Source: JAAYVZ01 sp035403265 (GTDB lineage Bacteria; Acidobacteriota; Thermoanaerobaculia; Thermoanaerobaculales; Thermoanaerobaculaceae). From it: 15,735 bases of DNA. The DNA lies in NCBI GenBank assembly GCA_035403265.1, contig DAONEV010000056.1, positions 1-15,735 on the forward strand, given 5' to 3'. The position numbers and the translations under genes were made by a program. Positions 7,832-13,738 of the stretch are shown in pieces (the stretch's first letter is position 1; every line of letters starts with the position of its first letter). The notes below the pieces were generated by a model. It did not search any database, was not told the DNA's origin, and saw nothing but the letters and a program-made list of their open reading frames with translations.

Positions 7832-8458
7832 GTGTCAGGAGAGCCCGGGGCCCGTGGTCCGGGCTCCGGGGTCCGAATTGGCGTGCTCGCGCTCCAGGGC
7901 GACTTCGAAGCGCATGCGCGGGCTCTCGCCGAGCGGGGCATGCTTCCGGTCGAGGTCAGGCGTCGTGCTGATCTCCATGGTGTTTCAGGGCTTGTCCTGC
8001 CCGGGGGCGAATCCACCACCATGCTCAAGCTCATGAACGGCTCCGGGCTCGCGGCGGGCCTCGAGGCAGTCGTCTCGGCCGGCACCCCGGTGCTGGCCAC
8101 CTGCGCCGGAGTCATCCTGATCGCCCGCCGGGTGCATCGGCCAGAGCAACCCTCATTGGGTCTACTGGATGTGGAGGTGGAGCGCAACGCCTACGGAAGG
8201 CAGCTCGACTCGGCCGTCGTTGTTCTTTCCGCGGATGCCGACGAGCTGGGCCGCTCCACTCTCGAGGGCGTATTTATCCGGGCGCCGCGGCTGGTGTCTC
8301 TCGGGAAGGCGGTGCGTCCCCTGGCGTGGCGCGACCGGGATCCGGTCCTGGTGGAGCAGGGAAACGTGCTAGCTGCCACCTTCCACCCCGAGCTGTCGGC
8401 TGCCTCCCCGGTGGTGGATCGCTTCGTCGCCCGGGTACGGGCCCAAGTCGCCGGCTAG
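7832..8458 (+). CDS. pdxT: Pyridoxal 5'-phosphate synthase, glutaminase subunit PdxT
   Basis: PdxT hydrolyses glutamine and channels ammonia to PdxS. It is a class I amidotransferase of 208 residues, slightly longer than usual because of a Gly/Pro-rich extension of about 13 residues before RIGVLALQGDFEAH. The catalytic triad is visible: nucleophile C91 in LATCAGVILIA, and H185 and E187 in ATFHPEL. LPGGESTTM (56-64), the oxyanion segment, is intact. The start is GTG, directly after the pdxS TAG stop with no base between, so translation is coupled. The only ribosome-site candidate is the G-rich GGGGGTGG inside the end of pdxS. No later in-frame start keeps the RIGVLALQG strand, so the GTG is preferred. 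Its TAG stop lies inside the inverted repeat that begins at 8456. Confidence 0.95.
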   Translation: MSGEPGARGPGSGVRIGVLALQGDFEAHARALAERGMLPVEVRRRADLHGVSGLVLPGGESTTMLKLMNGSGLAAGLEAVVSAGTPVLATCAGVILIARRVHRPEQPSLGLLDVEVERNAYGRQLDSAVVVLSADADELGRSTLEGVFIRAPRLVSLGKAVRPLAWRDRDPVLVEQGNVLAATFHPELSAASPVVDRFVARVRAQVAG

Positions 8459-8557
8459 GAGTCTGTCGGATGGCGGCATCGGCTTCGGCGCGACGCCTTG
8501 CTTCTGGACCCACAGCGCCCACAACGCGGGCCTTCCGCCTTCTCCGACCGGCTCCTA
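8456..8557. repeat. Imperfect inverted repeat between convergent genes
   Basis: The left arm is TAGGAGTCTGTCGG (8456-8469) and the right arm is CCGACCGGCTCCTA (8544-8557). They are reverse complements at 12 of 14 positions, and one further A-T pair forms at 8470/8543. After a small asymmetric loop the pairing resumes with GGCGG (8472-8476) and CCGCC (8535-8539). Each outer arm begins exactly with the TAG stop codon of the flanking gene, pdxT on the left and the phosphodiesterase on the right. The inside holds smaller hairpins, such as GGCG-CGA-CGCC at 8487-8497. It could be a short non-autonomous element with terminal inverted repeats, or a bidirectional terminator-like structure. There is no T-tract on either strand and no encoded transposase. 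Confidence 0.5.
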
Positions 8558-9319
8558 GAAGCAGTAGACGTCGTCCTGCCGCAGCTCCTCCACGCGGTGC
8601 GGGAAACGCGTCGCCGCCAGCTCCTCACGCAGCTCCTCGAGGCAGCTCGGCTTGAGGTGATAGAGGTACACGGGGATGTCGCGCCTGAGCTTGGCGAGCT
8701 CGGCAGCCAGGGTCGTCGGCGTGAGATGGAGCGAGACGTCGGCGACGGCCTGCAGGCGGCTCGGGAACGAGACCTCAACGATCAGGGCCTTCAGCCCCGC
8801 GGTCCGGTTGGCGACCTCCCAGATCTCCTCGGTCGGCCCGGTGTCGGAGGTGAAGATAACGGCGCCGTCGGCGTCCTCGACGACGTACCCGTGGGTCGGC
8901 ACGATGTGGTGGACCGGAATGGGGGTCAGGTGTAGCCCGTCGATCGCCACCCTCTGGCGCGGTTCGATCTGCCGGAGCCGGAGGGCAGGCAGGAAGTCGT
9001 TGGGAATGCGGGTGAAATCCGGCCAGGTGTCGTTGTTGAACAGGTGGAGCTTCACGGTCTGCATGACCTGTGGGGTGACCAGGATCTCGAGGCCGCCGTG
9101 GTTCTCACTGAAGGTGTTCTCGACCAGGAAGGGAATCGATGCGGTGTGGTCGAGATGGGAGTGGGTGACGACGACGCGGTCGATCTGCCGTTGCTCCGGC
9201 AGGGTCAGGGCTTGGGTGATGGAGCCTGCATCGAGGGCCAGATGACCGTTGATCAGAAACGAGGTCATGCGGCAGGTTGGGCTGGAGCCGCCAAAGCTGC
9301 CCAGGATGCGCCATTCCAT
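8555..9319 (-). CDS. Class-II cyclic-nucleotide phosphodiesterase-like metallo-beta-lactamase protein
   Basis: A 254-residue metallo-beta-lactamase-fold hydrolase, probably cytosolic. The pattern fits the class-II 3',5'-cyclic nucleotide phosphodiesterases (yeast Pde1/CpdP type): GSFGGSSPTCRMTSFLING at the N-terminus, zinc motif HSHLDH (53-58), LHLFNNDTWPDFTRIP (91-106), histidines near 137-143 in VHHIVPTHGY, metal-bridging D159 in TSDTGPTEEIW, H198 in SLHLTP, and H221 in YLYHLKP. All metal ligands expected for the fold appear present. The start is the ATG at 9319, since homology begins there and a TACAAT box ends 6 bases upstream. The open frame continues further upstream but would cross the divergent ligase gene. 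The exact substrate (cAMP or another phosphodiester) is inferred from family resemblance. Confidence 0.82.
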   Translation of the reverse strand: MEWRILGSFGGSSPTCRMTSFLINGHLALDAGSITQALTLPEQRQIDRVVVTHSHLDHTASIPFLVENTFSENHGGLEILVTPQVMQTVKLHLFNNDTWPDFTRIPNDFLPALRLRQIEPRQRVAIDGLHLTPIPVHHIVPTHGYVVEDADGAVIFTSDTGPTEEIWEVANRTAGLKALIVEVSFPSRLQAVADVSLHLTPTTLAAELAKLRRDIPVYLYHLKPSCLEELREELAATRFPHRVEELRQDDVYCF

Positions 9320-9325
9320 GGGCAG

Positions 9326-9356
9326 ATTGTAACCCCACTCCTGCCTCGATTTGCAA
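9326..9356 (-). promoter_or_regulatory. Leaderless-type promoter of the phosphodiesterase gene
   Basis: On the minus strand TACAAT (9331-9326) matches the -10 consensus at five of six bases. It ends 6 bases before the ATG at 9319, so transcription should start at or next to the A of the ATG. A weak -35, TTGCAA (9356-9351), lies 19 bases upstream of it. Confidence 0.55.
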
Positions 9357-9397
9357 GTGATGCGTGACACCGCCTCCAGGACGGACCCCCGGTTGAG

Positions 9398-9403
9398 TAG
9401 AAT
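9398..9403 (+). promoter_or_regulatory. -10 box of the lipoate ligase-like gene, leaderless type
   Basis: TAGAAT matches the -10 consensus at five of six bases and ends 7 bases before the GTG at 9411, predicting a start of transcription close to that GTG. No good -35 is seen at the usual distance and no Shine-Dalgarno sequence precedes the GTG. The box faces away from the phosphodiesterase promoter in a 91-base divergent gap. Confidence 0.5.
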
Positions 9404-9410
9404 CGCCACC

Positions 9411-10058
9411 GTGACCGACTCCGACTGGCTGATCTGCGAACCGTCCGCCCATGCCCGGGCTTTGGCTGGACTGGACCTGTTTGCCGTCGCCGCGCCCGCG
9501 CTTCGGGTGCTGCCGGCCGCGGAGCGCATCCTGGTGGTGAGCCGATCGCGGCAGCCGGAACGGGAGATCCTCCTGGATCGGTGCGCCGCCGACCGGGTCC
9601 CGATCATCATCCGCCCATCGGGAGGTGGAGCGGTGGTTCTGGCGTCAGGGGCGCTCACGGTCAGTGTCGTCGCCCCGACCCTTGGTCGCTCGGCCTCTCC
9701 GGAGCGGGAGTTTCGTCGCTTCTGCACGAGACTGGCCGAGGCATTGGGAGCGTGTGGGGTTCGGTCCGTCGTCACCCGAGGCGTCTCCGACCTGTGCATC
9801 GGCGACCGCAAGATCGCCGGCACCTCCCTGCGACTCTGGCGGGGCCTGGTTCTCTTCCAGGCGTCGGTCCTCGTCGACATGGACTTGGACCTGCTGGAGC
9901 ACTATCTCCCCATGCCGACACGGCAGCCCGAGTACCGGCGTGACCGGGGCCATCGCGCCTTTGTGACGTCGCTGCGCGAGGCGGGCAACGCGGTCTCCGG
10001 GGAGGACCTCGCGCCTGCCTTCGTGCGGGCTCTTGGCCCCGAGCTCGGAGCGTCTTGA
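9411..10058 (+). CDS. Short lipoate-protein ligase A-family protein
   Basis: A 215-residue protein of the biotin/lipoate A/B protein ligase family, which joins lipoate or octanoate to a lysine of carrier domains such as those of 2-oxoacid dehydrogenases or GcvH. Visible are RPSGGGAVVL (68-77), the lipoyl-adenylate loop, and GDRKIAGTSLR (131-141) with K134 as the predicted catalytic lysine. RQPEYRRDRGHRAFVTSL (171-188) resembles the end of the catalytic domain in this family. It is shorter than E. coli LplA (about 340 residues), lacking the C-terminal accessory domain, and shorter than LipM/LipL. The GTG at 9411 is chosen over in-frame ATGs at 9351 and 9360 because the TAGAAT box at 9398 would lie inside a longer gene and family similarity begins around here. 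Whether it is a ligase or an octanoyltransferase is uncertain. Confidence 0.78.
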   Translation: MTDSDWLICEPSAHARALAGLDLFAVAAPALRVLPAAERILVVSRSRQPEREILLDRCAADRVPIIIRPSGGGAVVLASGALTVSVVAPTLGRSASPEREFRRFCTRLAEALGACGVRSVVTRGVSDLCIGDRKIAGTSLRLWRGLVLFQASVLVDMDLDLLEHYLPMPTRQPEYRRDRGHRAFVTSLREAGNAVSGEDLAPAFVRALGPELGAS

Positions 10059-10102
10059 GCCCGGACTGGATCCCCTCACGGCGAGCGGCGCCTGCGGGAG
10101 GA

Positions 10103-10131
10103 TTGACGGCGGCGGCGCCTTTCGTTCTAAT
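10103..10131 (+). promoter_or_regulatory. Promoter of the lipoprotein gene
   Basis: TTGACG (10103-10108) and TCTAAT (10126-10131) each match the sigma-70 consensus at five of six bases and are separated by the ideal 17 bases. Transcription should begin near 10138, leaving a leader of roughly 160 bases before the lipoprotein ATG at 10302. It is the best-formed promoter in the window after that of pdxR. Confidence 0.65.
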
Positions 10132-10164
10132 GAGGTCAAGTCCGCCCGGCAGGGAAACGGGGTG

Positions 10165-10278
10165 ATGGTGGCCGACCCGTGTCTGTTGCGTGTCTCGATC
10201 ATGTTGGTAACCCTGCGCAAAATCAGTGAAATGCACGGGCATTATTGGTGGTTGAGGATTGAAACGGTGGCTGCCTGA
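10165..10278 (+). CDS. Possible 37-residue upstream ORF in the lipoprotein leader
   Basis: An ATG at 10165, preceded by AGGGA (10151-10155) and GGGGTG, opens a 37-codon frame ending in TGA at 10276-10278, only 23 bases before the lipoprotein ATG. The peptide contains HGHYWWLRIE near its end and matches no family I recognise. Its stop codon lies within the loop of the hairpin at 10269-10286, so a translating ribosome would open that hairpin just upstream of the lipoprotein ribosome site. The stretch is visibly richer in A and T than the flanking genes. It may be a regulatory leader peptide or simply an open frame by chance in an untranslated leader. Confidence 0.3.
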   Translation: MVADPCLLRVSIMLVTLRKISEMHGHYWWLRIETVAA

Positions 10279-10286
10279 AAGCAGCC
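10269..10286 (+). promoter_or_regulatory. Hairpin just upstream of the lipoprotein ribosome site
   Basis: GGCTGC (10269-10274) and GCAGCC (10281-10286) pair perfectly around the loop CTGAAA. The hairpin ends 4 bases before the ribosome site GGAGGG (10291-10296). There is no T-tract, so it is not a classical terminator. It could modulate translation start or message stability. Confidence 0.45.
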
Positions 10287-10301
10287 CCGCGGAGGGTGAC
10301 A

Positions 10302-10775
10302 ATGAGCCGAACCGTGAAGGTGACAGTCGCTGCCGTCGGTCTGGCCCTGGCTCTGTCCGGCTGCGGAAGCGATAGTGCGGCCAAGCTTTCTTCTTGCATC
10401 GCGGCCGGCGCCGATGCGCTGCGAAGCGGAGGCCAGAGGGAGGCCACGATCACCTGCCTGCCCGACAAGCGCTCGCCGTACCTTGTCATTGTCTACCCGG
10501 ACGCGCGCTCCGACGCCGACAAGAAGCTGCTTCTTCCCTTCGTCGACAAGGCCATGTCTCTGGGCCCCGGTGGCGCCGGTCTGTCGCCCATGCTGGAAGG
10601 GTGGACGGGAACCCTCGTGGTCTGGCAGAAGGGCGCACTGGTCAAGTTCAATAAGGGCTTTCGCAGCACCGCCCTGGCCAGGCAGGCGCTGGTTGCGGAC
10701 AAGCCTGACGGGGCCGGGGTCACCGTGAAGCTCAAGAAGGAGGGCCTCGACGTCTACATCGTTGGGCTCTACTGA
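10302..10775 (+). CDS. Small secreted lipoprotein of unknown function
   Basis: A 157-residue protein with a clear type II signal peptide: a basic start (MSRTVK), the hydrophobic stretch VTVAAVGLALAL and the lipobox LSGC, with the lipidated cysteine at C21. The mature part should be anchored to the outer face of the cytoplasmic membrane. It has two further cysteines, C32 and C52, that could form a disulfide, and alternating hydrophobic stretches (PYLVIVYPD, GTLVVWQKGALVKF, GLDVYIVGLY) suggesting a small beta-rich domain. I recognise no family. The ATG at 10302 is preferred over the GTG at 10296 because GGAGGG ends 5 bases before the ATG and overlaps the GTG. The gene appears monocistronic, with its own promoter and long leader, and converges on sthA. 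Confidence 0.8.
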   Translation: MSRTVKVTVAAVGLALALSGCGSDSAAKLSSCIAAGADALRSGGQREATITCLPDKRSPYLVIVYPDARSDADKKLLLPFVDKAMSLGPGGAGLSPMLEGWTGTLVVWQKGALVKFNKGFRSTALARQALVADKPDGAGVTVKLKKEGLDVYIVGLY

Positions 10776-10923
10776 GGTCGGACGTGGAGTCGCAACGGGC
10801 GTGGCCGATATCGTGGCCATGGCCGAGGGCGGCCTCGACGTCACCCGTCGCGTTCCGGCCCGGGATCGCACGTTCTCAGCCGACTGACCCTGCGTCCAGG
10901 CGTTCCGGGAGGGTGGGTCGCGA

Positions 10924-12360
10924 TCACGCCTTCGGGGAGATGGACGCTCCACGGCGACGTTGTTCGGCGAGGGCCCGCAGCGCCGCGTGGCGGTAGAGGT
11001 CGGCCAGGGTCGGGTAGTTGAACAGGGACTCGCCGATCTGAGCGACCGTCGCGCCGGAGCGCATGTAGGCCTGGCCGATGTGGATAAGCTCGGACGCCGC
11101 GGTGCCGACGATGTGCACCCCGAGCAGGCGCCCACTGTCCGCGTCGCACAGGAGCTTCAGGACGCCTTCAGTATCGCCGATGATCTGCCCGCGCGCGCTC
11201 ATCTCGTAGCGGCCCCGCCCGACGAGGTATGGCATCCCCTGCGCCTGCAGCCTCTCTTCCGTGGCGCCGACATAGCTCACCTCGGGGATGGAGTAGATGG
11301 CGAACGGGAGGGCCTCGGTGTCGGGGAGCACCGAGGTGATCCCGAAGGCCTGTCGCATCGCCTGCCTCCCCTGCTCCATCGAGGTGGACGCAAGGGCCGG
11401 GTAGCCGATGACGTCACCGACGGCGTAGATATGAGGGTGTGCGGTCTGGAAGCCTGGGTTGACGGTCAGTAGACCATAGGCGTTGGGCTGTAGGCCGATT
11501 GTCTCGAGACCGAGGTCGGAGGTGTTGCCGTCGCGGCCGACGCAGTACAGGAGCACGTCGGTGACCGCGTTGACGCCCTTCCTCGTCCGACACATGACGC
11601 GGGGCGGCTTCTCGGGGAGGATCTGGACCGTCTCGTAGCGATCGTCGTGGACGATGACGACGCCGAGCCGCTGGAGCTCGCGCTCGAGGATGCCGACAAT
11701 CTCGCGGTCGAGGTAGGGCAGGAGACGATCCCGGGTGTCGACCAGCGTCACCCGGATGCCGAGGGCGGCGAAGATCGAGGCGTACTCGATACCGACGACT
11801 CCCGCGCCCAGCACCAGCATGGAACCGGGCATGCGGGGCAGGGAGAGGATCGTCGACGAGTCGAAGACACAGTCGTGACCGAACGGCACGTCCACCGGGT
11901 GATTGGGACTCGACCCGGTGGCGATGACGATTATCTCCCCTTCCAGAACACCGGCCTGCCATCCCTGCTCGTCGAAAAGCGCCAACGTGTGGGGACCGAG
12001 GAAGCGGCCGTGACCCCGTCGTACCTCGATGCGGGACTTGGCCAGCCCGTCGTTGATCAGCTCGAGCTCGCGCTGCACCACCAGGCGCTGGCGGTAGGTG
12101 AAGTCCGCGACAGAGATCTCGGGACCCATCTCGTAGCGGATGCCGTGCAGTCGTGCCCGGGTCAGGGAGTGCACGAAGAGGGCGCTCTCACGGAGGGTCT
12201 TGGAGGGGATGGTGCCCCAATTGACACCGGTCCCGCCCACCACCTCGGCGCGCTCGACGACGACGACACGCCGGCCGGCGCGCGCCGCCTGGATCGCCGC
12301 CCGCTCACCGGCCGGCCCACATCCAATGACCACCACATCGAACTGCTCCGAGCCGCTCAT
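10924..12360 (-). CDS. sthA: Soluble pyridine nucleotide transhydrogenase (SthA type)
   Basis: A 478-residue flavoprotein of the disulfide-reductase fold that moves hydride between NAD(H) and NADP(H) through FAD in the cytosol. The FAD-binding VVVIGCGPAGERAA is at 9-22, the NAD(P)-binding VLGAGVVGIEYASIFAALG follows mid-protein, then YAVGDVIGYPALASTSMEQGR for FAD. The C-terminal interface domain starts around IYSIPEVSYVGATE. GTIPSKTLRE (49-58) is the Sth signature, where lipoamide dehydrogenases have GCIPSK. Unlike E. coli SthA and the actinobacterial type, which keep one cysteine, both positions of the active-site pair are replaced here, by G45 and T50. The ATG at 12360 is supported by homology and by a TAGCAT box 6 bases upstream. 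The gene lies 97 bases downstream of ispG on the same strand. Confidence 0.92.
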   Translation of the reverse strand: MSGSEQFDVVVIGCGPAGERAAIQAARAGRRVVVVERAEVVGGTGVNWGTIPSKTLRESALFVHSLTRARLHGIRYEMGPEISVADFTYRQRLVVQRELELINDGLAKSRIEVRRGHGRFLGPHTLALFDEQGWQAGVLEGEIIVIATGSSPNHPVDVPFGHDCVFDSSTILSLPRMPGSMLVLGAGVVGIEYASIFAALGIRVTLVDTRDRLLPYLDREIVGILERELQRLGVVIVHDDRYETVQILPEKPPRVMCRTRKGVNAVTDVLLYCVGRDGNTSDLGLETIGLQPNAYGLLTVNPGFQTAHPHIYAVGDVIGYPALASTSMEQGRQAMRQAFGITSVLPDTEALPFAIYSIPEVSYVGATEERLQAQGMPYLVGRGRYEMSARGQIIGDTEGVLKLLCDADSGRLLGVHIVGTAASELIHIGQAYMRSGATVAQIGESLFNYPTLADLYRHAALRALAEQRRRGASISPKA

Positions 12361-12366
12361 GTCGCC

Positions 12367-12372
12367 ATGCTA
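12367..12372 (-). promoter_or_regulatory. -10 box of sthA, leaderless type
   Basis: On the minus strand TAGCAT fits the TANNNT form of the -10 element and ends 6 bases before the sthA ATG, the same spacing as at pdxR and the phosphodiesterase gene. No Shine-Dalgarno sequence lies between and no clear -35 is seen. The box fits the consensus only at four bases, so it is suggestive rather than firm. Confidence 0.4.
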
Positions 12373-12457
12373 CCAGCAGGCAAGAGGGCGATCGGCGACC
12401 GGCGGGTGCCGCGCGTCTTCAGCGATCCGGGTGGGTGGACGGGCCACGGGCCGCCGA

Positions 12458-13681
12458 TCACGATTGGTTCGGGAGGAAGCGGGCGGCGACGTAGTCGTCG
12501 AGAAGGGCCAGGAACTGCTGCGCGAGCGCCTCGGCGTTGCCTCGCAGGGTGGCCACTTGCCGGCCCTCGACGAAGACAGGACAGGATGGGGCCTCGCCGG
12601 AACCGGGCAGGCTGATCCCGACATCGGCGTGCCGGGACTCGCCAGGACCGTTGACGATGCACCCCATGACTGCCACCTTGAGGTCCTCGACGCCCGGGAA
12701 CCGCCGCTTCCAGTCTGGCATGTGCGCCTGGATGTGGGCCTCGACGCGTTCAGCCAGGGACTGGAATGTCGTGCTGGTGGTGCGGCCGCACCCTGGGCAG
12801 GTGGTGATGGCCGGGGCGAACGACCGAATGGCGAGGGCCTGCAACAGGTCGCAGGCGGCCCAGACCTCCTCGCGACGATCGCCGCCAGGGCGCGGCGTGA
12901 GGGACACACGGATGGTGTCGCCGATGCCCTCCGCCAGCAGGACCGCCATGGAGGCCGCCGACCACACCAGACCCTTCCGGCCCATGCCCGCCTCGGTGAG
13001 ACCGAGGTGGAGCGGTTGGCGGGTTCGGCGCGCCAGCTCTCGGTAGACCTCGATGAGCAGCGGCGGCCGCGATAGCTTGCAGGACAGGACGATCGACGAC
13101 TCGGGGAGCCCGAGGCGCAAGGCCGCCTCGGTGGACACCAGGGCCGACTCGATCATGCAGTCTGCCAGCACCTCATCGCCGCTTCTCCCGAGGGCGCGCT
13201 CGACGTTGACATGCATCGCGCGGGCGATCAGATCGGGATCCAGCGATCCGGCGTTGACGCCGATGCGCACGGCCTTGCCGCGATCGCGGGCGACGCAGCA
13301 GATGGTCGCGAAGTTGGCGTCGTGACGGTCCCCGACCCCGACGTTTCCGGGGTTGATGCGGTACTTGGCGAGGGCGTCGGCGCAGTTTGGAAACCGCGTC
13401 AGCAGCAGGTGGCCGTTGTAGTGGAAATCGCCGATCAGGGGCACCAGGCAGCCAGCCTCGTCGAGACGGCGGCGGATCTCGGGGACGAGTCGGGCCGCCT
13501 CGTCGCCGTTGACCGTGATGCGGACCAACTCGGCCCCGGCCTCGGCCAGCTCCTGGCACTGCGCCGCCGTCGCGCTGGCATCTGCGGTGTCGGTGTTGGT
13601 CATCGCCTGCACCACCACCGGCGCCCCGCCCCCGACGGTGATGCCGCTCACGCCAACCGCCAATGTGTCCTTCCGCGGCAT
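12458..13681 (-). CDS. ispG: 4-hydroxy-3-methylbut-2-en-1-yl diphosphate synthase (IspG)
   Basis: IspG (GcpE) is the [4Fe-4S] enzyme that converts methylerythritol cyclodiphosphate to HMBPP in the MEP isoprenoid pathway. The protein is 407 residues, somewhat longer than the E. coli enzyme (372). The N-terminal barrel shows VGGGAPVVVQAMTNTDTAD (16-34), LVRITVNGDEAA (52-63), IGDFHYNGH (83-91) and YRINPGNVG (107-115). The iron-sulfur domain shows TCPGCGRT with C295 and C298, and VMGCIVNGPGE with C341 and ligand E348. The ATG at 13681 is supported by the ribosome site GGGAGGA 4-6 bases upstream and by the family N-terminus. The frame stays open far upstream, but that part is antisense to the esterase. 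IspG is divergent from the esterase and upstream of sthA. Confidence 0.95.
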   Translation of the reverse strand: MPRKDTLAVGVSGITVGGGAPVVVQAMTNTDTADASATAAQCQELAEAGAELVRITVNGDEAARLVPEIRRRLDEAGCLVPLIGDFHYNGHLLLTRFPNCADALAKYRINPGNVGVGDRHDANFATICCVARDRGKAVRIGVNAGSLDPDLIARAMHVNVERALGRSGDEVLADCMIESALVSTEAALRLGLPESSIVLSCKLSRPPLLIEVYRELARRTRQPLHLGLTEAGMGRKGLVWSAASMAVLLAEGIGDTIRVSLTPRPGGDRREEVWAACDLLQALAIRSFAPAITTCPGCGRTTSTTFQSLAERVEAHIQAHMPDWKRRFPGVEDLKVAVMGCIVNGPGESRHADVGISLPGSGEAPSCPVFVEGRQVATLRGNAEALAQQFLALLDDYVAARFLPNQS

Positions 13682-13697
13682 GCTTCCTCCCAGCCCA

Positions 13698-13719
13698 AGG
13701 ATACGCCTTCGCGTATGAT
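13698..13719. promoter_or_regulatory. Palindrome with back-to-back -10 boxes between ispG and the esterase
   Basis: ATACGC (13701-13706), CTTC and GCGTAT (13711-13716) form a perfect 6-base inverted repeat. Each arm runs into a -10-like hexamer facing outward: TATGAT (13714-13719) on the plus strand and TATCCT (13703-13698) on the minus strand. Both lie at equal distance from the centre of symmetry. Predicted transcript starts fall just before the ribosome sites of the esterase (13728-13733) and ispG (13691-13685). No convincing -35 elements are seen. A regulator bound here, or polymerase on one side, would be expected to affect both genes. Confidence 0.45.
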
Positions 13720-13738
13720 TCAAAGGCAGGAGGTGCCG

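Noticed and set aside
8459..8554. Short frames inside the inverted repeat as remnants of a transposase
   Set aside because: None shows a transposase motif, and the stretch is under 100 bases. Only the terminal repeats support a mobile origin.
10254..10265. GAGGATTGAAAC, resembling the 3' end of some CRISPR repeats
   Set aside because: Only a single copy is present and there is no repeat-spacer periodicity nearby.
10776..10923. Gap between the lipoprotein gene and sthA, with a GTG-started 28-codon frame (from 10800) and the palindrome GGCCATGGCC (10815-10824)
   Set aside because: The frame has no ribosome site or family resemblance. GGCC palindromes are expected in GC-rich DNA. No convincing terminator with a T-tract was seen.
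12361..12457. Possible terminator between ispG and sthA
   Set aside because: Short GGCC-type pairings exist but there is no strong stem followed by a T-tract. The gap more likely holds the sthA promoter.
13211..13738. Upstream extension of the esterase frame
   Set aside because: It is antisense to ispG. A good AGGAGG site precedes the GTG at 13739, and the divergent promoter lies between.
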